This document shows positions 7,551 to 15,949 of a stretch of 55,967 bases of DNA, piece after piece. This stretch comes from Planctomycetota bacterium (GTDB taxonomy: Bacteria > Planctomycetota > Planctomycetia > Pirellulales > UBA1268), in the NCBI GenBank assembly GCA_018970785.1, contig JAGWVR010000011.1, positions 1 to 55,967 of the forward strand, read 5' to 3'. The notes beneath the pieces were generated by a model that saw nothing but the letters and a program-made list of their open reading frames with translations, was not told where the DNA came from and ran no database searches. Made by a program: the position numbers and the translations under genes. Position 1 is the first letter of the stretch; each line of letters opens with the position of its first letter.

Positions 7551-8759
7551 ATGTCGCTTTCGGTGGATGACGATCCGCGGATCATCGAGTTCGACGTCCG
7601 CACCGACGAGATGCTCGTCAACATGGGGCCGCAGCATCCCAGTACCCACGGTGTGCTGCGGCTCGTGCTCCGCACGGATGGCGAGATCGTCTCCGAGATC
7701 GAACCGCACATCGGCTATCTCCACCGCTGTGCCGAGAAGATCGGCGAGAACCTCACCCCCCGCCAGTGGATCCCCTACACCGACCGGATGGACTATCTGG
7801 CGGCGATGAACATGAATCTCGGCTGGGCGCTGGCCGTCGAGAAGCTGATGCGTCTCGAGGTCACCGAGAAAGCCCGGCATTTGCGTGTGTTGATCGCGGA
7901 ATTGGGACGGATCGCCAGCCACCTGGTCGGGATGGGGGCCTACGGGCTCGACCTCGGGACGTTCAGCCCGTTTCTGTATGCCTTCCGGGAGCGGGAGAAG
8001 ATCCTCGATCTGTTCGAAGAGGCCTGCGGCGCGCGGCTGACCTACAGCTACATCACCGTCGGCGGGCTGACGGCCGATCTTCCGGCCGGTTGGCTGCGGC
8101 GCTGCGAGGCGTTCCTCGACCAGTTCGCACCGGTGATCGCCGAGTACCACGCGCTGCTCACGACCAACGCGATCTTCGTGAAGCGCACCGCCGGGATCGG
8201 CGTGCTGTCACGCGAGTTGGCGATCGACTACGGCTGTTCGGGACCGGTGCTGCGGGGCAGCGGCGTCGACCAGGACCTGCGGCGCGACGGCGAGAGCATC
8301 TACACGTCGATGTACGACGGCTATGCCTTCGAGGTGGCCGTGCAAAAGGGGGGGCGGTACCCGCGTGACCACACCTATCCTCCCGTCCCCGCGGATGCGG
8401 TACTCGGCGACTGCTGGCACCGGTTCTTCGTGCGGATGATCGAGGTCGTCCAGTCGATGGACTTGGTCAGGCAGGCGATCGACCGCTATGCGTCGTGCCC
8501 GGGAACGATCGGCGAGCCAGCCAAGCTGACCGAGAAACTCCCGGTGGGCGATGCGTACCTCGAAACCGAGTGCCCCAAGGGCCAGATGGGCTTCTACCTC
8601 ATCGGCGACGGCAGCGCGATCCCGTGGCGTGCCAGGGCGCGGTCGAGTTCGTTCTCGAACTTGTCCGTGCTCGCCGAACTGTGCCGCGGCTGCCTGATCG
8701 CCGACGTGCCGGCGATCGTCGGCAGTCTCGACATCGTGATGGGTGAGATCGACCGCTGA
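7551..8759 (+). CDS. nuoD: NADH-quinone oxidoreductase subunit D (49 kDa)
   Basis: A 402-residue subunit that, with NuoB, forms the quinone-binding pocket. Typical blocks are MGPQHPSTHGVLR near residue 25, the conserved HIGYLHR, and YTDRMDYLAAM with the quinone-site Tyr region. The C-terminus, SVLAELCRGCLIADVPAIVGSLDIVMGEIDR, is the classic NuoD ending with Asp and Arg. ATG 7551 is set by homology; the frame upstream to 7437 overlaps nuoC and is not coding. It is separate from nuoC, not fused as in some bacteria. Confidence 0.97.
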   Translation: MSLSVDDDPRIIEFDVRTDEMLVNMGPQHPSTHGVLRLVLRTDGEIVSEIEPHIGYLHRCAEKIGENLTPRQWIPYTDRMDYLAAMNMNLGWALAVEKLMRLEVTEKARHLRVLIAELGRIASHLVGMGAYGLDLGTFSPFLYAFREREKILDLFEEACGARLTYSYITVGGLTADLPAGWLRRCEAFLDQFAPVIAEYHALLTTNAIFVKRTAGIGVLSRELAIDYGCSGPVLRGSGVDQDLRRDGESIYTSMYDGYAFEVAVQKGGRYPRDHTYPPVPADAVLGDCWHRFFVRMIEVVQSMDLVRQAIDRYASCPGTIGEPAKLTEKLPVGDAYLETECPKGQMGFYLIGDGSAIPWRARARSSSFSNLSVLAELCRGCLIADVPAIVGSLDIVMGEIDR

Positions 8760-8776
8760 CGGGGCCGGGGGGACCG

Positions 8777-8974
8777 ATGAGCGAACCCGAGCTGGGTGCC
8801 GCGGAGCGACGCCCCGAGCGGAACCACAGCGCTGCCGACGATCGGCGGTTTCCTTCTCCATGGGGCGCATGTCCGGCGTGCGGCGGGGGATTGGTCGAGA
8901 TTCGGTCCAAATTCGTCTGTGGCGCGTGCCATCGGATCTGCGAAACGTGTTGCGAGGGGGGGCCGGCGGGTTGA
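8777..8974 (+). CDS. Small zinc-ribbon protein inside the nuo operon
   Basis: A 65-residue protein that starts 17 bases after nuoD. The N-terminal half is hydrophilic and the C-terminal half has cysteine pairs: CPACGG near residue 32 and CGACHRICETCCEG near residue 48-60, which would make one or two metal sites. It belongs to no standard complex I subunit. It may be an assembly or metal-sensing accessory protein, or a protein unrelated to complex I; that is open. The reading frame is well placed in the operon, and its cysteine spacing argues for a real protein. Confidence 0.7.
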   Translation: MSEPELGAAERRPERNHSAADDRRFPSPWGACPACGGGLVEIRSKFVCGACHRICETCCEGGPAG

Positions 8975-8996
8975 CCTGGGAAGCGATGGGCCGGGG

Positions 8997-9095
8997 CGCC
9001 CGGGCGGCGCCGGCCCGGGCGTATCCGGCATGAATCCTCGGCCACTTGTGGAGACCATGAACTTCATGCACACTTCGTGCGATTTTTCACGAAGT
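8997..9095 (+). promoter_or_regulatory. Two inverted repeats between the zinc-ribbon gene and nuoH
   Basis: The first is CGCCCGGGC (8997-9005) with GCCCGGGCG (9013-9021), a 9-bp stem with a 7-base loop. The second is ACTTCGTG (9072-9079) with CACGAAGT (9088-9095), loop CGATTTTT. The gap of 193 bases is unusually long for this operon. The repeats may be an attenuator, a processing site or an operator; neither has a terminator T-tract after it. Confidence 0.45.
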
Positions 9096-9167
9096 CCGGT
9101 TTTCGCCGGGGAATTGCCCACCGGCGGACGGGCGGCCCCTGGCCCCACGCGGTGCGGGTGACGGTCG

Positions 9168-10409
9168 ATGGCAGCCTTCCTTCTCAATCTCGGTCTGCCT
9201 GGCTGGCTCGCCTGGTCGATCACGGCGCTGGTCTCCGCGGTCCTGATCCTCAACATCATCGCCGGCGGGGCGCTGGTGTTCATCTGGGCCGAGCGCAAGA
9301 TCGCCGCCCGGATCCAGGACCGGCTCGGTCCGACCCGCACGGGCGGCCGGTTCGGGTGGCTCCAGTCGCTCGCCGACGGCATCAAACTCCTCGCCAAGGA
9401 GGATCTGATGCCGGAGGGGGCCGACGGGGTGCTGTTCCGCATCGCCCCGTATGTCAGCTTCTGCGCGTCGTTTTGTGCCTTTCTCGCGCTGCCGTTCGCG
9501 TTCGACGTCGTCGCCCAGCGGCTCAACGTCGGCGTGTTTTTCGTGATCGCGGTTCTCGGGCTCGAGGTGTTCGGCGTGATCCTCGCGGGCTACGCCTCGG
9601 CGTCGAAGTGGTCGCTGTTCGGCGCGATGCGCGAGGCGGCGCAGGTCGTCAGCTATGAAGTTCCCCTCGGGATGTGCGTCGTCGTCCCGGTGATGCTCGC
9701 CGGCAGCATGGACCTGGTGACCATCGGGGAGAAACAGGCCGGCTGGTTCACGAACTGGTACCTGTTCCACGACCCGTTCACGTTCGTCGTGTTCTGGGTC
9801 TATTTCACCTGTGCCGTCGCCAGCGTGAACCGGGCGCCGTTCGATCTGGCCGAGGCCGAGAGCGAGCTGGTCGCCGGCTTCCACACCGAATACTCCGGGC
9901 TCCGTTGGAGCTTCTTCTTCATGGCGGAGTACGGCTCGATGTTCCTGGTCAGCGCCCTGGCCGCGATCCTGTTTCTCGGCGGTTGGAACGGGCCGGTTCC
10001 GGTGGCGACGCTCGTCGGGCTCAGCGACGGCTCGGGGGAGACGGCCCATTATCTGGCACGGTTGATCGGCATCGCCAACCTGCTCGGCAAGGCCACGCTC
10101 GGCGTGCTGGTGATGATGTGGGTCCGCTGGACGCTCCCGCGCCTGCGGATCGATCAGGTGATGACCACCTGCCTCAAGTACTGCACTCCGATCGCGGCGG
10201 CGATGTTCGCCGGCGCGATGCTGTGGACACTCGCCTTTCCCGGCGGCATCGGCGCGGTCCGGTCCGCCGCCGTGGGCCGGCGACCGTCGGGCGAGGTCCG
10301 TGAGGGCTGGCTCGGAGACACGGGGATCGGCGGTCCCGCCGCGGGGCGTGTTTCCGCCTCCGCGACCGTGCCGGCCGGCGAATCGATCGCGGTGGGGGGG
10401 ACACGCTGA
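9168..10409 (+). CDS. nuoH: NADH-quinone oxidoreductase subunit H
   Basis: A 413-residue subunit with eight predicted membrane helices that forms the quinone channel entry and the first part of the proton path. Diagnostic blocks are AERKIAARIQDRLGPTRTG near residue 42, ADGIKLLAKED, SYEVPLG, and RAPFDLAEAESELVAGFHTEY with the acidic E-channel residues. The last 50 residues or so after the final helix are a hydrophilic extension not found in standard NuoH. The TGA stop overlaps the nuoJ ATG by one base. Confidence 0.97.
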   Translation: MAAFLLNLGLPGWLAWSITALVSAVLILNIIAGGALVFIWAERKIAARIQDRLGPTRTGGRFGWLQSLADGIKLLAKEDLMPEGADGVLFRIAPYVSFCASFCAFLALPFAFDVVAQRLNVGVFFVIAVLGLEVFGVILAGYASASKWSLFGAMREAAQVVSYEVPLGMCVVVPVMLAGSMDLVTIGEKQAGWFTNWYLFHDPFTFVVFWVYFTCAVASVNRAPFDLAEAESELVAGFHTEYSGLRWSFFFMAEYGSMFLVSALAAILFLGGWNGPVPVATLVGLSDGSGETAHYLARLIGIANLLGKATLGVLVMMWVRWTLPRLRIDQVMTTCLKYCTPIAAAMFAGAMLWTLAFPGGIGAVRSAAVGRRPSGEVREGWLGDTGIGGPAAGRVSASATVPAGESIAVGGTR

Positions 10410-11140
10410 TGTCGCTGCTCCCTCTGGGTGCCCTCGTGCCGCTGGCCGCCATCAATTGGCACACCCTGTTCTTTCTCCTGTTCGCACTGCTCGCCTGCGG
10501 TTTCGCCGTCGCGGTCGTTGCCTCCACCAACGTCGTGCGGATGGCCCTCCATCTGGTGTTCTCGCTGGCGGCGACGGCGGGGCTGTTTTTCCTCGCCGGG
10601 GCGGAGTTCGTGGGGGCGATGCAGCTGATGATCTACGTCGGCGGCACGCTCGTCCTGCTCGTGTTCGGCGTGATGCTCACCGCCCGGGCGCCGTTCGTGT
10701 CGTTGGCGACGCCGGCGCGCGATCGGCTGCTCGGCGGAGTCGCCGGCCTGGGGCTGTTGGCGCTGCTCGTGTGGGCCGTGGTCGGTGTCGAGGCCTGGAG
10801 CCTGCCCGCGATGGGAACGGTCGCGGAGCCGTCGGCCACGCCGCTCGGTATGGCGTTGCTCGGGGTCCGCGTCGATGGCGGCCCGGGCCATGGGCGGGCA
10901 GGGTACCTGCTTCCCTTCGAAATCGTCTCCGTTCACCTGCTGGTCGTGCTCGTCGGCGCGGCCTACCTCGCCCGCGCCAAGCGCCGGCGCACCCCGCGGT
11001 CGCTCGATGCGGTTGCGTCGGCTGATCCGGTGGAGTCGGTGGCCGTGACGCCGCCGGGAGCGGCCGTGGCGCGACCTGCTCCCGGGGGGAGCAGGTCCGC
11101 GCTGGTCGCATCGACTGTCAACGACGGAGGGGGACGCTGA
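10409..11140 (+). CDS. nuoJ: NADH-quinone oxidoreductase subunit J
   Basis: A 243-residue membrane subunit. Five hydrophobic helices cover residues 12-180, with the family block EFVGAMQLMIYVGGTLVLLVFGVML (helix 3, which contains the pi-bulge region in known structures). A hydrophilic Arg/Pro/Ala-rich tail of about 60 residues follows. Start and stop overlap neighbours by one base (TGATG), so translation is coupled from nuoH to nuoK. Confidence 0.93.
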   Translation: MSLLPLGALVPLAAINWHTLFFLLFALLACGFAVAVVASTNVVRMALHLVFSLAATAGLFFLAGAEFVGAMQLMIYVGGTLVLLVFGVMLTARAPFVSLATPARDRLLGGVAGLGLLALLVWAVVGVEAWSLPAMGTVAEPSATPLGMALLGVRVDGGPGHGRAGYLLPFEIVSVHLLVVLVGAAYLARAKRRRTPRSLDAVASADPVESVAVTPPGAAVARPAPGGSRSALVASTVNDGGGR

Positions 11141-11535
11141 TGGGGGAGTCGTTCCACGCTGCCGCCGGCCCCGCGCTGCTGGCCGTCTGGCCGATCAGCG
11201 AACCGGTGAGCGTCGCCCACTACATGGCGGTCGGGGCGGTGATGTTCGTCGCCGGCGTCGTCTGCATGGCGGTGAAGCGCAATGCGCTGGGCGTGCTGAT
11301 GGGGATCGAATTGGTGCTCAACGGTGCCAACATCAACTTCGTCGCCCTCTCCTCTCCCTACCTCCGCGGACTCGGTGATCCGGGCGGTGGGCTCGGGCTC
11401 GATGGGCAGGTGACGGCCCTGTTCGTGATCCTGCTGGCGGCGGCCGAGGCCGCCGTCGCCCTCGCCATCACGCTGAATTTCTACAACAACCATGCCACCG
11501 TCGACGTCGACCGTGGCGAAGACCTCAAGGGGTGA
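11140..11535 (+). CDS. nuoK: NADH-quinone oxidoreductase subunit K
   Basis: A 131-residue subunit with three membrane helices. The block NALGVLMGIELVLNGANINF contains the conserved membrane Glu that carries protons, and AAAEAAVALAI holds the second. The N-terminus is about 25 residues longer than usual NuoK. The start at 11140 overlaps the nuoJ stop by one base. Confidence 0.95.
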   Translation: MGESFHAAAGPALLAVWPISEPVSVAHYMAVGAVMFVAGVVCMAVKRNALGVLMGIELVLNGANINFVALSSPYLRGLGDPGGGLGLDGQVTALFVILLAAAEAAVALAITLNFYNNHATVDVDRGEDLKG

Positions 11536-11605
11536 GGCCGCGCCGGGCGGCGGCTCGCCGCCGTCCGAGTGAATCCGATCCCGCCGCACCCCCTCACGAC
11601 ATTCC

Positions 11606-14101
11606 ATGGACGCTTCGTCGACCCTGCCGTTCCTCCTCGGCCTGGCTTGGCTGGCGCCCCTGGTGTCGTTCGCCGCGATCCTGTTCTACGGGCCGCGGAT
11701 GGGGCCGCACGGGCGCGACGCGGCGCGGCTCGCGACCGCGGCGATCGCCACGTCGCTGGTGCTGTCACTGCTCGCGGCGGGTGTCTGGGTTTCCAACCAC
11801 CCCGTCGTCGCGGTTTCCCATGGCGGCGCCGACCATGGTGCCGTCGGTGACGACGGCGCCGCGGGCCCAGGCGGGGCCGCCGACGGGCATCAGGAAGCGG
11901 CCGCGGCGGGCGAATCGGCCCACGGGCACGCCGACGATGGCCATGGAGCCGGCGGTCACGGCGCGCCGCTGCCGCCGTCGTACAGCGGCGATTGGTACAC
12001 GCTCTACGAGGCGGGGGGCCTCACGCTGTCGATCGGGTGGTGGATCGACGCCCTCACCGTGTTGATGTTCGTGGTCGTCACGCTGATCGCGACGTGCATC
12101 CACGTCTACGCGTCGGGCTACATGCACGACGAGCTCCACGACGTGACCGACCACGAGGTGACGCTCGCCGACGGCCACCACCTCCACCGGCCAGGGCGGT
12201 TTCCGCGGTTCTTTCAGGCCCTGTCGCTGTTCTGCTTTTCGATGCTCGGCATCGTGATCGCCGGCAATCTGGCGATGGTCTTCATCTTCTGGGAGCTCGT
12301 CGGCATCTGCTCGTGGTTCCTGATCGGCTTCTATTTCGAGCGTCACTCGGCTTCGACCGCCGCCAACAAGGCGTTCATCGTCAACCGGGTCGGTGACTTC
12401 GGCATGCTGATCGGCCTGATGGCATTGTGGGGGGCGCTGGGCACGCTCCACTTCGGCGACCGGGTCGTGGCCGACGACCTCGGCACGCCGGTCAATCGCC
12501 AGGGGTTGTTCAGCCTCGTGCGACCGCCGGCCCGCGGTCATGCGCTCACCGTCCCCGACGGCATGGTCGCCGCCGAGGCGGCTGCCGACGTCGCCGCCAT
12601 CGTCCGGACGGGAGCTGCCGACCCCGCTGCCGCCGCCACGGCCGTCGCCGCCAACGTCGAGGGCTGGCGGTCGCGCGGGCTGGGGCGATGGCTGCTGTTC
12701 GTGGCGGGGGTGGGGATCTTTTGCGGGTGCGTGGGGAAGAGCGCCCAGTTCCCACTCTTCGTCTGGCTCCCCGACGCGATGGAGGGGCCGACGCCGGTGT
12801 CGGCCCTGGTGCATTCGGCGACGATGGTCGCGGCAGGCGTCTACCTCGTCGGCCGTTTCTATCCGGTGCTCACCCCCGACGTGCTGTTCGTGATCGCCGT
12901 CATCGGGGCGATCACGCTGTTCATCGCGGCGACGATCGCCTTGGTCGCCAACGACATCAAGCGCGTGCTCGCCTATTCGACCGTCAGCCAGCTCGGCTAC
13001 ATGATGCTCGCGCTGGGGGTCGGCGGCTGGGCGGCGGGACTGTTCCACCTGGTCACCCACGCCTTCTTCAAGAGCCTGCTGTTCCTCTGCTCGGGGTCGG
13101 TGATCCACGCCTGCCACACCAACGACATGCGGAGGATGGGTGGCCTGCTCCGCACGATGCCGGCGACGGCGTGGACGATGCTCGTCGGCTGCCTGGCGAT
13201 CATCGGTGCCGGCATCCCGTTCGTGATCGGCACCAGCGGCTACTACTCGAAAGACGCGATCCTCGCCCAGGCGCTGTCGTTCGCCAACGCCAACCCCGGG
13301 CGTGGGTGGCTGTTCCTGGCGGTCGCCGGAGGTGCCTTCCTGACCGCGTTCTACATGTTCCGCCTCTGGTTCATGACGTTTCTCGGCAGCCCGCGCGACC
13401 ACCATGTCGCCGAGCACGCCCACGAGTCGCCCGACGTGATGGTGCGGCCGTTGTTGGTGCTGGCGGTCCTCGCCGTGGTCGCCGGGTGGACGCTGCCCGG
13501 CGGGTTCGGAATCGCGAACCTGATCGAACAGGCGCGGCCGGCCGGCACCGGCGGGATTGAATCGAGTGGCTACCTGTTCCCTGGGCTGACGATCCCCGCG
13601 GAGCACGAGAGCCATGTCGGGGCCGTCCATGTCACGGCGACGCTGACCGCGTTCGCGACCGCCACGGCTGGCGTGCTGCTCGCGGCGGCGATGTACTGGT
13701 GGAAGATCCTCTCCCCGGGCCTGGTCGCCGGGCTGTTCCGCCCGGTGTACACGTTCCTTGCGAACCGCTGGTACGTCGACGAGCTCTACGACGCGGTGTT
13801 CGTCAAGCCCGTGCTGGCACTGGCGGGACTCGCCAGCGGCGCCGATCGGCGCATCATCGACCGGATCATCGACGGCGTCGCCTGGTCCGCCCGGCGGATC
13901 GCCGGGATCGACGCCTGGATCGACCGCTGGGTGGTGGACGGGCTCGTCGATGCCACTGCCGACGTCACCTGGAACGCCGGACTGGAACTGAAGAAATTGC
14001 AGACCGGTCGGCTCCGCCAGTACGTCCTGTTCATCGCCCTCGGTACCGTCGCCCTGTTCGTCCTCGTGAGTTTCCTCTACCGCACGGCGCTGGCCGGCTG
14101 A
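11606..14101 (+). CDS. nuoL: NADH-quinone oxidoreductase subunit L, enlarged
   Basis: An 831-residue antiporter-like proton-pumping subunit; usual length is about 610-660. Core blocks are FIFWELVGICSWFLIGFYFER, AFIVNRVGDFG, GKSAQFPLFVWLPDAMEGPTPVSALVHSATMV and STVSQLGYMM. The C-terminal part, with YVDELYDAVFVKP, is the long amphipathic lateral helix region. Two insertions explain the extra length: a His/Gly/Ala-rich stretch at about residues 64-128, and about 70 Ala-rich residues near 300-360 before the core block. The nuoK-nuoL gap of 70 bases is the first real gap after nuoH. Confidence 0.96.
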   Translation: MDASSTLPFLLGLAWLAPLVSFAAILFYGPRMGPHGRDAARLATAAIATSLVLSLLAAGVWVSNHPVVAVSHGGADHGAVGDDGAAGPGGAADGHQEAAAAGESAHGHADDGHGAGGHGAPLPPSYSGDWYTLYEAGGLTLSIGWWIDALTVLMFVVVTLIATCIHVYASGYMHDELHDVTDHEVTLADGHHLHRPGRFPRFFQALSLFCFSMLGIVIAGNLAMVFIFWELVGICSWFLIGFYFERHSASTAANKAFIVNRVGDFGMLIGLMALWGALGTLHFGDRVVADDLGTPVNRQGLFSLVRPPARGHALTVPDGMVAAEAAADVAAIVRTGAADPAAAATAVAANVEGWRSRGLGRWLLFVAGVGIFCGCVGKSAQFPLFVWLPDAMEGPTPVSALVHSATMVAAGVYLVGRFYPVLTPDVLFVIAVIGAITLFIAATIALVANDIKRVLAYSTVSQLGYMMLALGVGGWAAGLFHLVTHAFFKSLLFLCSGSVIHACHTNDMRRMGGLLRTMPATAWTMLVGCLAIIGAGIPFVIGTSGYYSKDAILAQALSFANANPGRGWLFLAVAGGAFLTAFYMFRLWFMTFLGSPRDHHVAEHAHESPDVMVRPLLVLAVLAVVAGWTLPGGFGIANLIEQARPAGTGGIESSGYLFPGLTIPAEHESHVGAVHVTATLTAFATATAGVLLAAAMYWWKILSPGLVAGLFRPVYTFLANRWYVDELYDAVFVKPVLALAGLASGADRRIIDRIIDGVAWSARRIAGIDAWIDRWVVDGLVDATADVTWNAGLELKKLQTGRLRQYVLFIALGTVALFVLVSFLYRTALAG

Positions 14102-14149
14102 TCGCCGCCGCCCGACACCGCACCCACCGCTCCTTTCCACGGATCGACC

Positions 14150-15949
14150 ATGCCCGACGCCGCCGCCGCCGTGCAGCCCGCCTTCTGGCCGCTGACGCTG
14201 ATGCTGTTCCTGCCCGCCCTCGTGGCGGCATTCCTGTCGCTGCCGATCATCCCCCGCGGCCGTGACGAGACGGTGCGCTGGATCGCCCTCGGGACCACGG
14301 CGGTCGTGTTCCTGCTCTCCGCCTGGATCTGCCTGCCATGGCTGTTCGGCGGCCGCGGGCCGGGGCAGTTCGAGAGCGGGCTCGCCCGGATGCAGTCGGT
14401 GGTCAAACTGCCGTGGATCCCGGCCTTCAACATCGAGTACCTGCTCGGGCTCGACGGGATCAGCATGCCGCTGGTGCTCCTGACGACGTTCCTGTCGGTG
14501 CTGGCGGCGGCGGCGAGCTGGCCGATCACCAAGCATGTCAAAGCCTATTTCGTGCTGTTTCTGCTCCTCGAGACCGGCATGCTCGGCGTGTTCCTCGGCC
14601 TCGACTTCTTCCTGTTCTACGTGTTCTGGGAAGTGATGCTGCTGCCGATGTATTTCCTCATCGGCATCTGGGGCGGCCCGCGGCGCGAGTACGCGGCGAT
14701 CAAGTTCTTCCTCTACACGCTGCTCGGCAGCGTGTTGATGCTGATCGCGATCCTGATGCTGTACTTCACCAGCGACGTCCGGACACTGTCGCCGGAAAAG
14801 CTCCTCGCGGCGCACGTCGTCAGCCCCGATCTCGAGCCGGCGGCGCGGATCGCGGCGGTGGAGAAGATCCGCTCGGCGCCGGCCCCGATCCACACGTTCA
14901 ACATCCTCGCCTTGGCGGAGATCGGGCAGTCGCCCGACAGTCCGTTCGCCACGGCACGGGTCTGGGGGTGGAGCGTCGAGACGCTCGCTTTCCTTCTCCT
15001 CCTGATCGGGTTCGTGATCAAGGTCCCGGTCGTGCCGGTCCACACCTGGCTTCCCGACGCCCACGTCGAGGCGCCGACGCCGATCTCGATGATCCTGGCC
15101 GGCGTCCTGCTCAAGCTCGGCGGCTACGGGATCCTGCGGATCTGCTACCCGATCTGCCCGGGGGGCGGCCTGAGTCTCGCCTGGCTGGTATGCGGCCTCG
15201 GTGTCGTGTCGATGGTCTACGGGGCGTTCGCGGCCCTGGCCCAGAAGGACTTCAAGCGGATGGTGGCCTACAGCTCCGTCAGCCACATGGGCTACGTGAT
15301 GCTCGGCCTCGGCGTGTGGAGCGCGGTCGCCGGTACGCAATACGCCTGGGACGCCTGGGCCCAGGGGGTCAACGGCGCGATGTTCCAGATGCTCGCCCAC
15401 GGCATCAGTTCCGCGGGGATGTTCTTCATGGTCGGCGTGCTCTACGACCGTGTGCACCACCGCAACCTCGAGGAGTTCGGCGGGATCTTCGCGCGGATGC
15501 CCGTCTACGCCGGCCTGGCCGTGACGATCTTCTTCGCCGGGCTCGGCCTCCCCGGCTTGTGCGGGTTCATCGGCGAGGTCCTCGTCACGCTGTCGAGCTG
15601 GAAGTACAGCCAGGCGCTGGCGGTCTGTTCGGCGTTCACGGTGATCATCACCGCCGCCTACATCCTCTGGGCGATCCAGCGGGTGTATCTGGGCGCCGAG
15701 TACAAGGGGCCCCACGGCGATCATCTCGAGCCGCTGTCGCAGCGTGAGTTGGCGATCGCGGTGCCGCTGGTCCTGCTGGCGATCGTGTTCGGTGTCGCAC
15801 CGCAGTCGATCTTCCGCACCGTCACCCCGACCGTGAACCGGCAGGTCGAGGCGCTCGCCACCTGGACGCGGCAGGTTCACGATGCCCGCCCCGCGCTGTC
15901 GGCACGCGGGCCGGTCGCCGATGTCGCCTCCACCGGAGCCCAACCGTGA
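14150..15949 (+). CDS. nuoM: NADH-quinone oxidoreductase subunit M
   Basis: A 599-residue antiporter-like subunit. Diagnostic blocks are YLLGLDGISMPLV, FYVFWEVMLLPMYFLIGIWGG with the key Glu, KVPVVPVHTWLPDAHVEAPTPISMILAGVLLKLGGYG, and YSSVSHMGYVMLG. A hydrophilic insert of about 60 residues after the helix ending YFTSDVR (near residues 206-270) makes it longer than the usual 500. The GTGA of nuoN overlaps its stop. Confidence 0.97.
   Translation: MPDAAAAVQPAFWPLTLMLFLPALVAAFLSLPIIPRGRDETVRWIALGTTAVVFLLSAWICLPWLFGGRGPGQFESGLARMQSVVKLPWIPAFNIEYLLGLDGISMPLVLLTTFLSVLAAAASWPITKHVKAYFVLFLLLETGMLGVFLGLDFFLFYVFWEVMLLPMYFLIGIWGGPRREYAAIKFFLYTLLGSVLMLIAILMLYFTSDVRTLSPEKLLAAHVVSPDLEPAARIAAVEKIRSAPAPIHTFNILALAEIGQSPDSPFATARVWGWSVETLAFLLLLIGFVIKVPVVPVHTWLPDAHVEAPTPISMILAGVLLKLGGYGILRICYPICPGGGLSLAWLVCGLGVVSMVYGAFAALAQKDFKRMVAYSSVSHMGYVMLGLGVWSAVAGTQYAWDAWAQGVNGAMFQMLAHGISSAGMFFMVGVLYDRVHHRNLEEFGGIFARMPVYAGLAVTIFFAGLGLPGLCGFIGEVLVTLSSWKYSQALAVCSAFTVIITAAYILWAIQRVYLGAEYKGPHGDHLEPLSQRELAIAVPLVLLAIVFGVAPQSIFRTVTPTVNRQVEALATWTRQVHDARPALSARGPVADVASTGAQP

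Noticed and set aside
11765..15943. A 1392-codon open frame on the minus strand opposite nuoL and nuoM
   Set aside because: It is antisense to two clear complex I genes; its translation is Asp/Arg/His/Gln-rich with no domain, as expected in GC-rich DNA opposite real genes.
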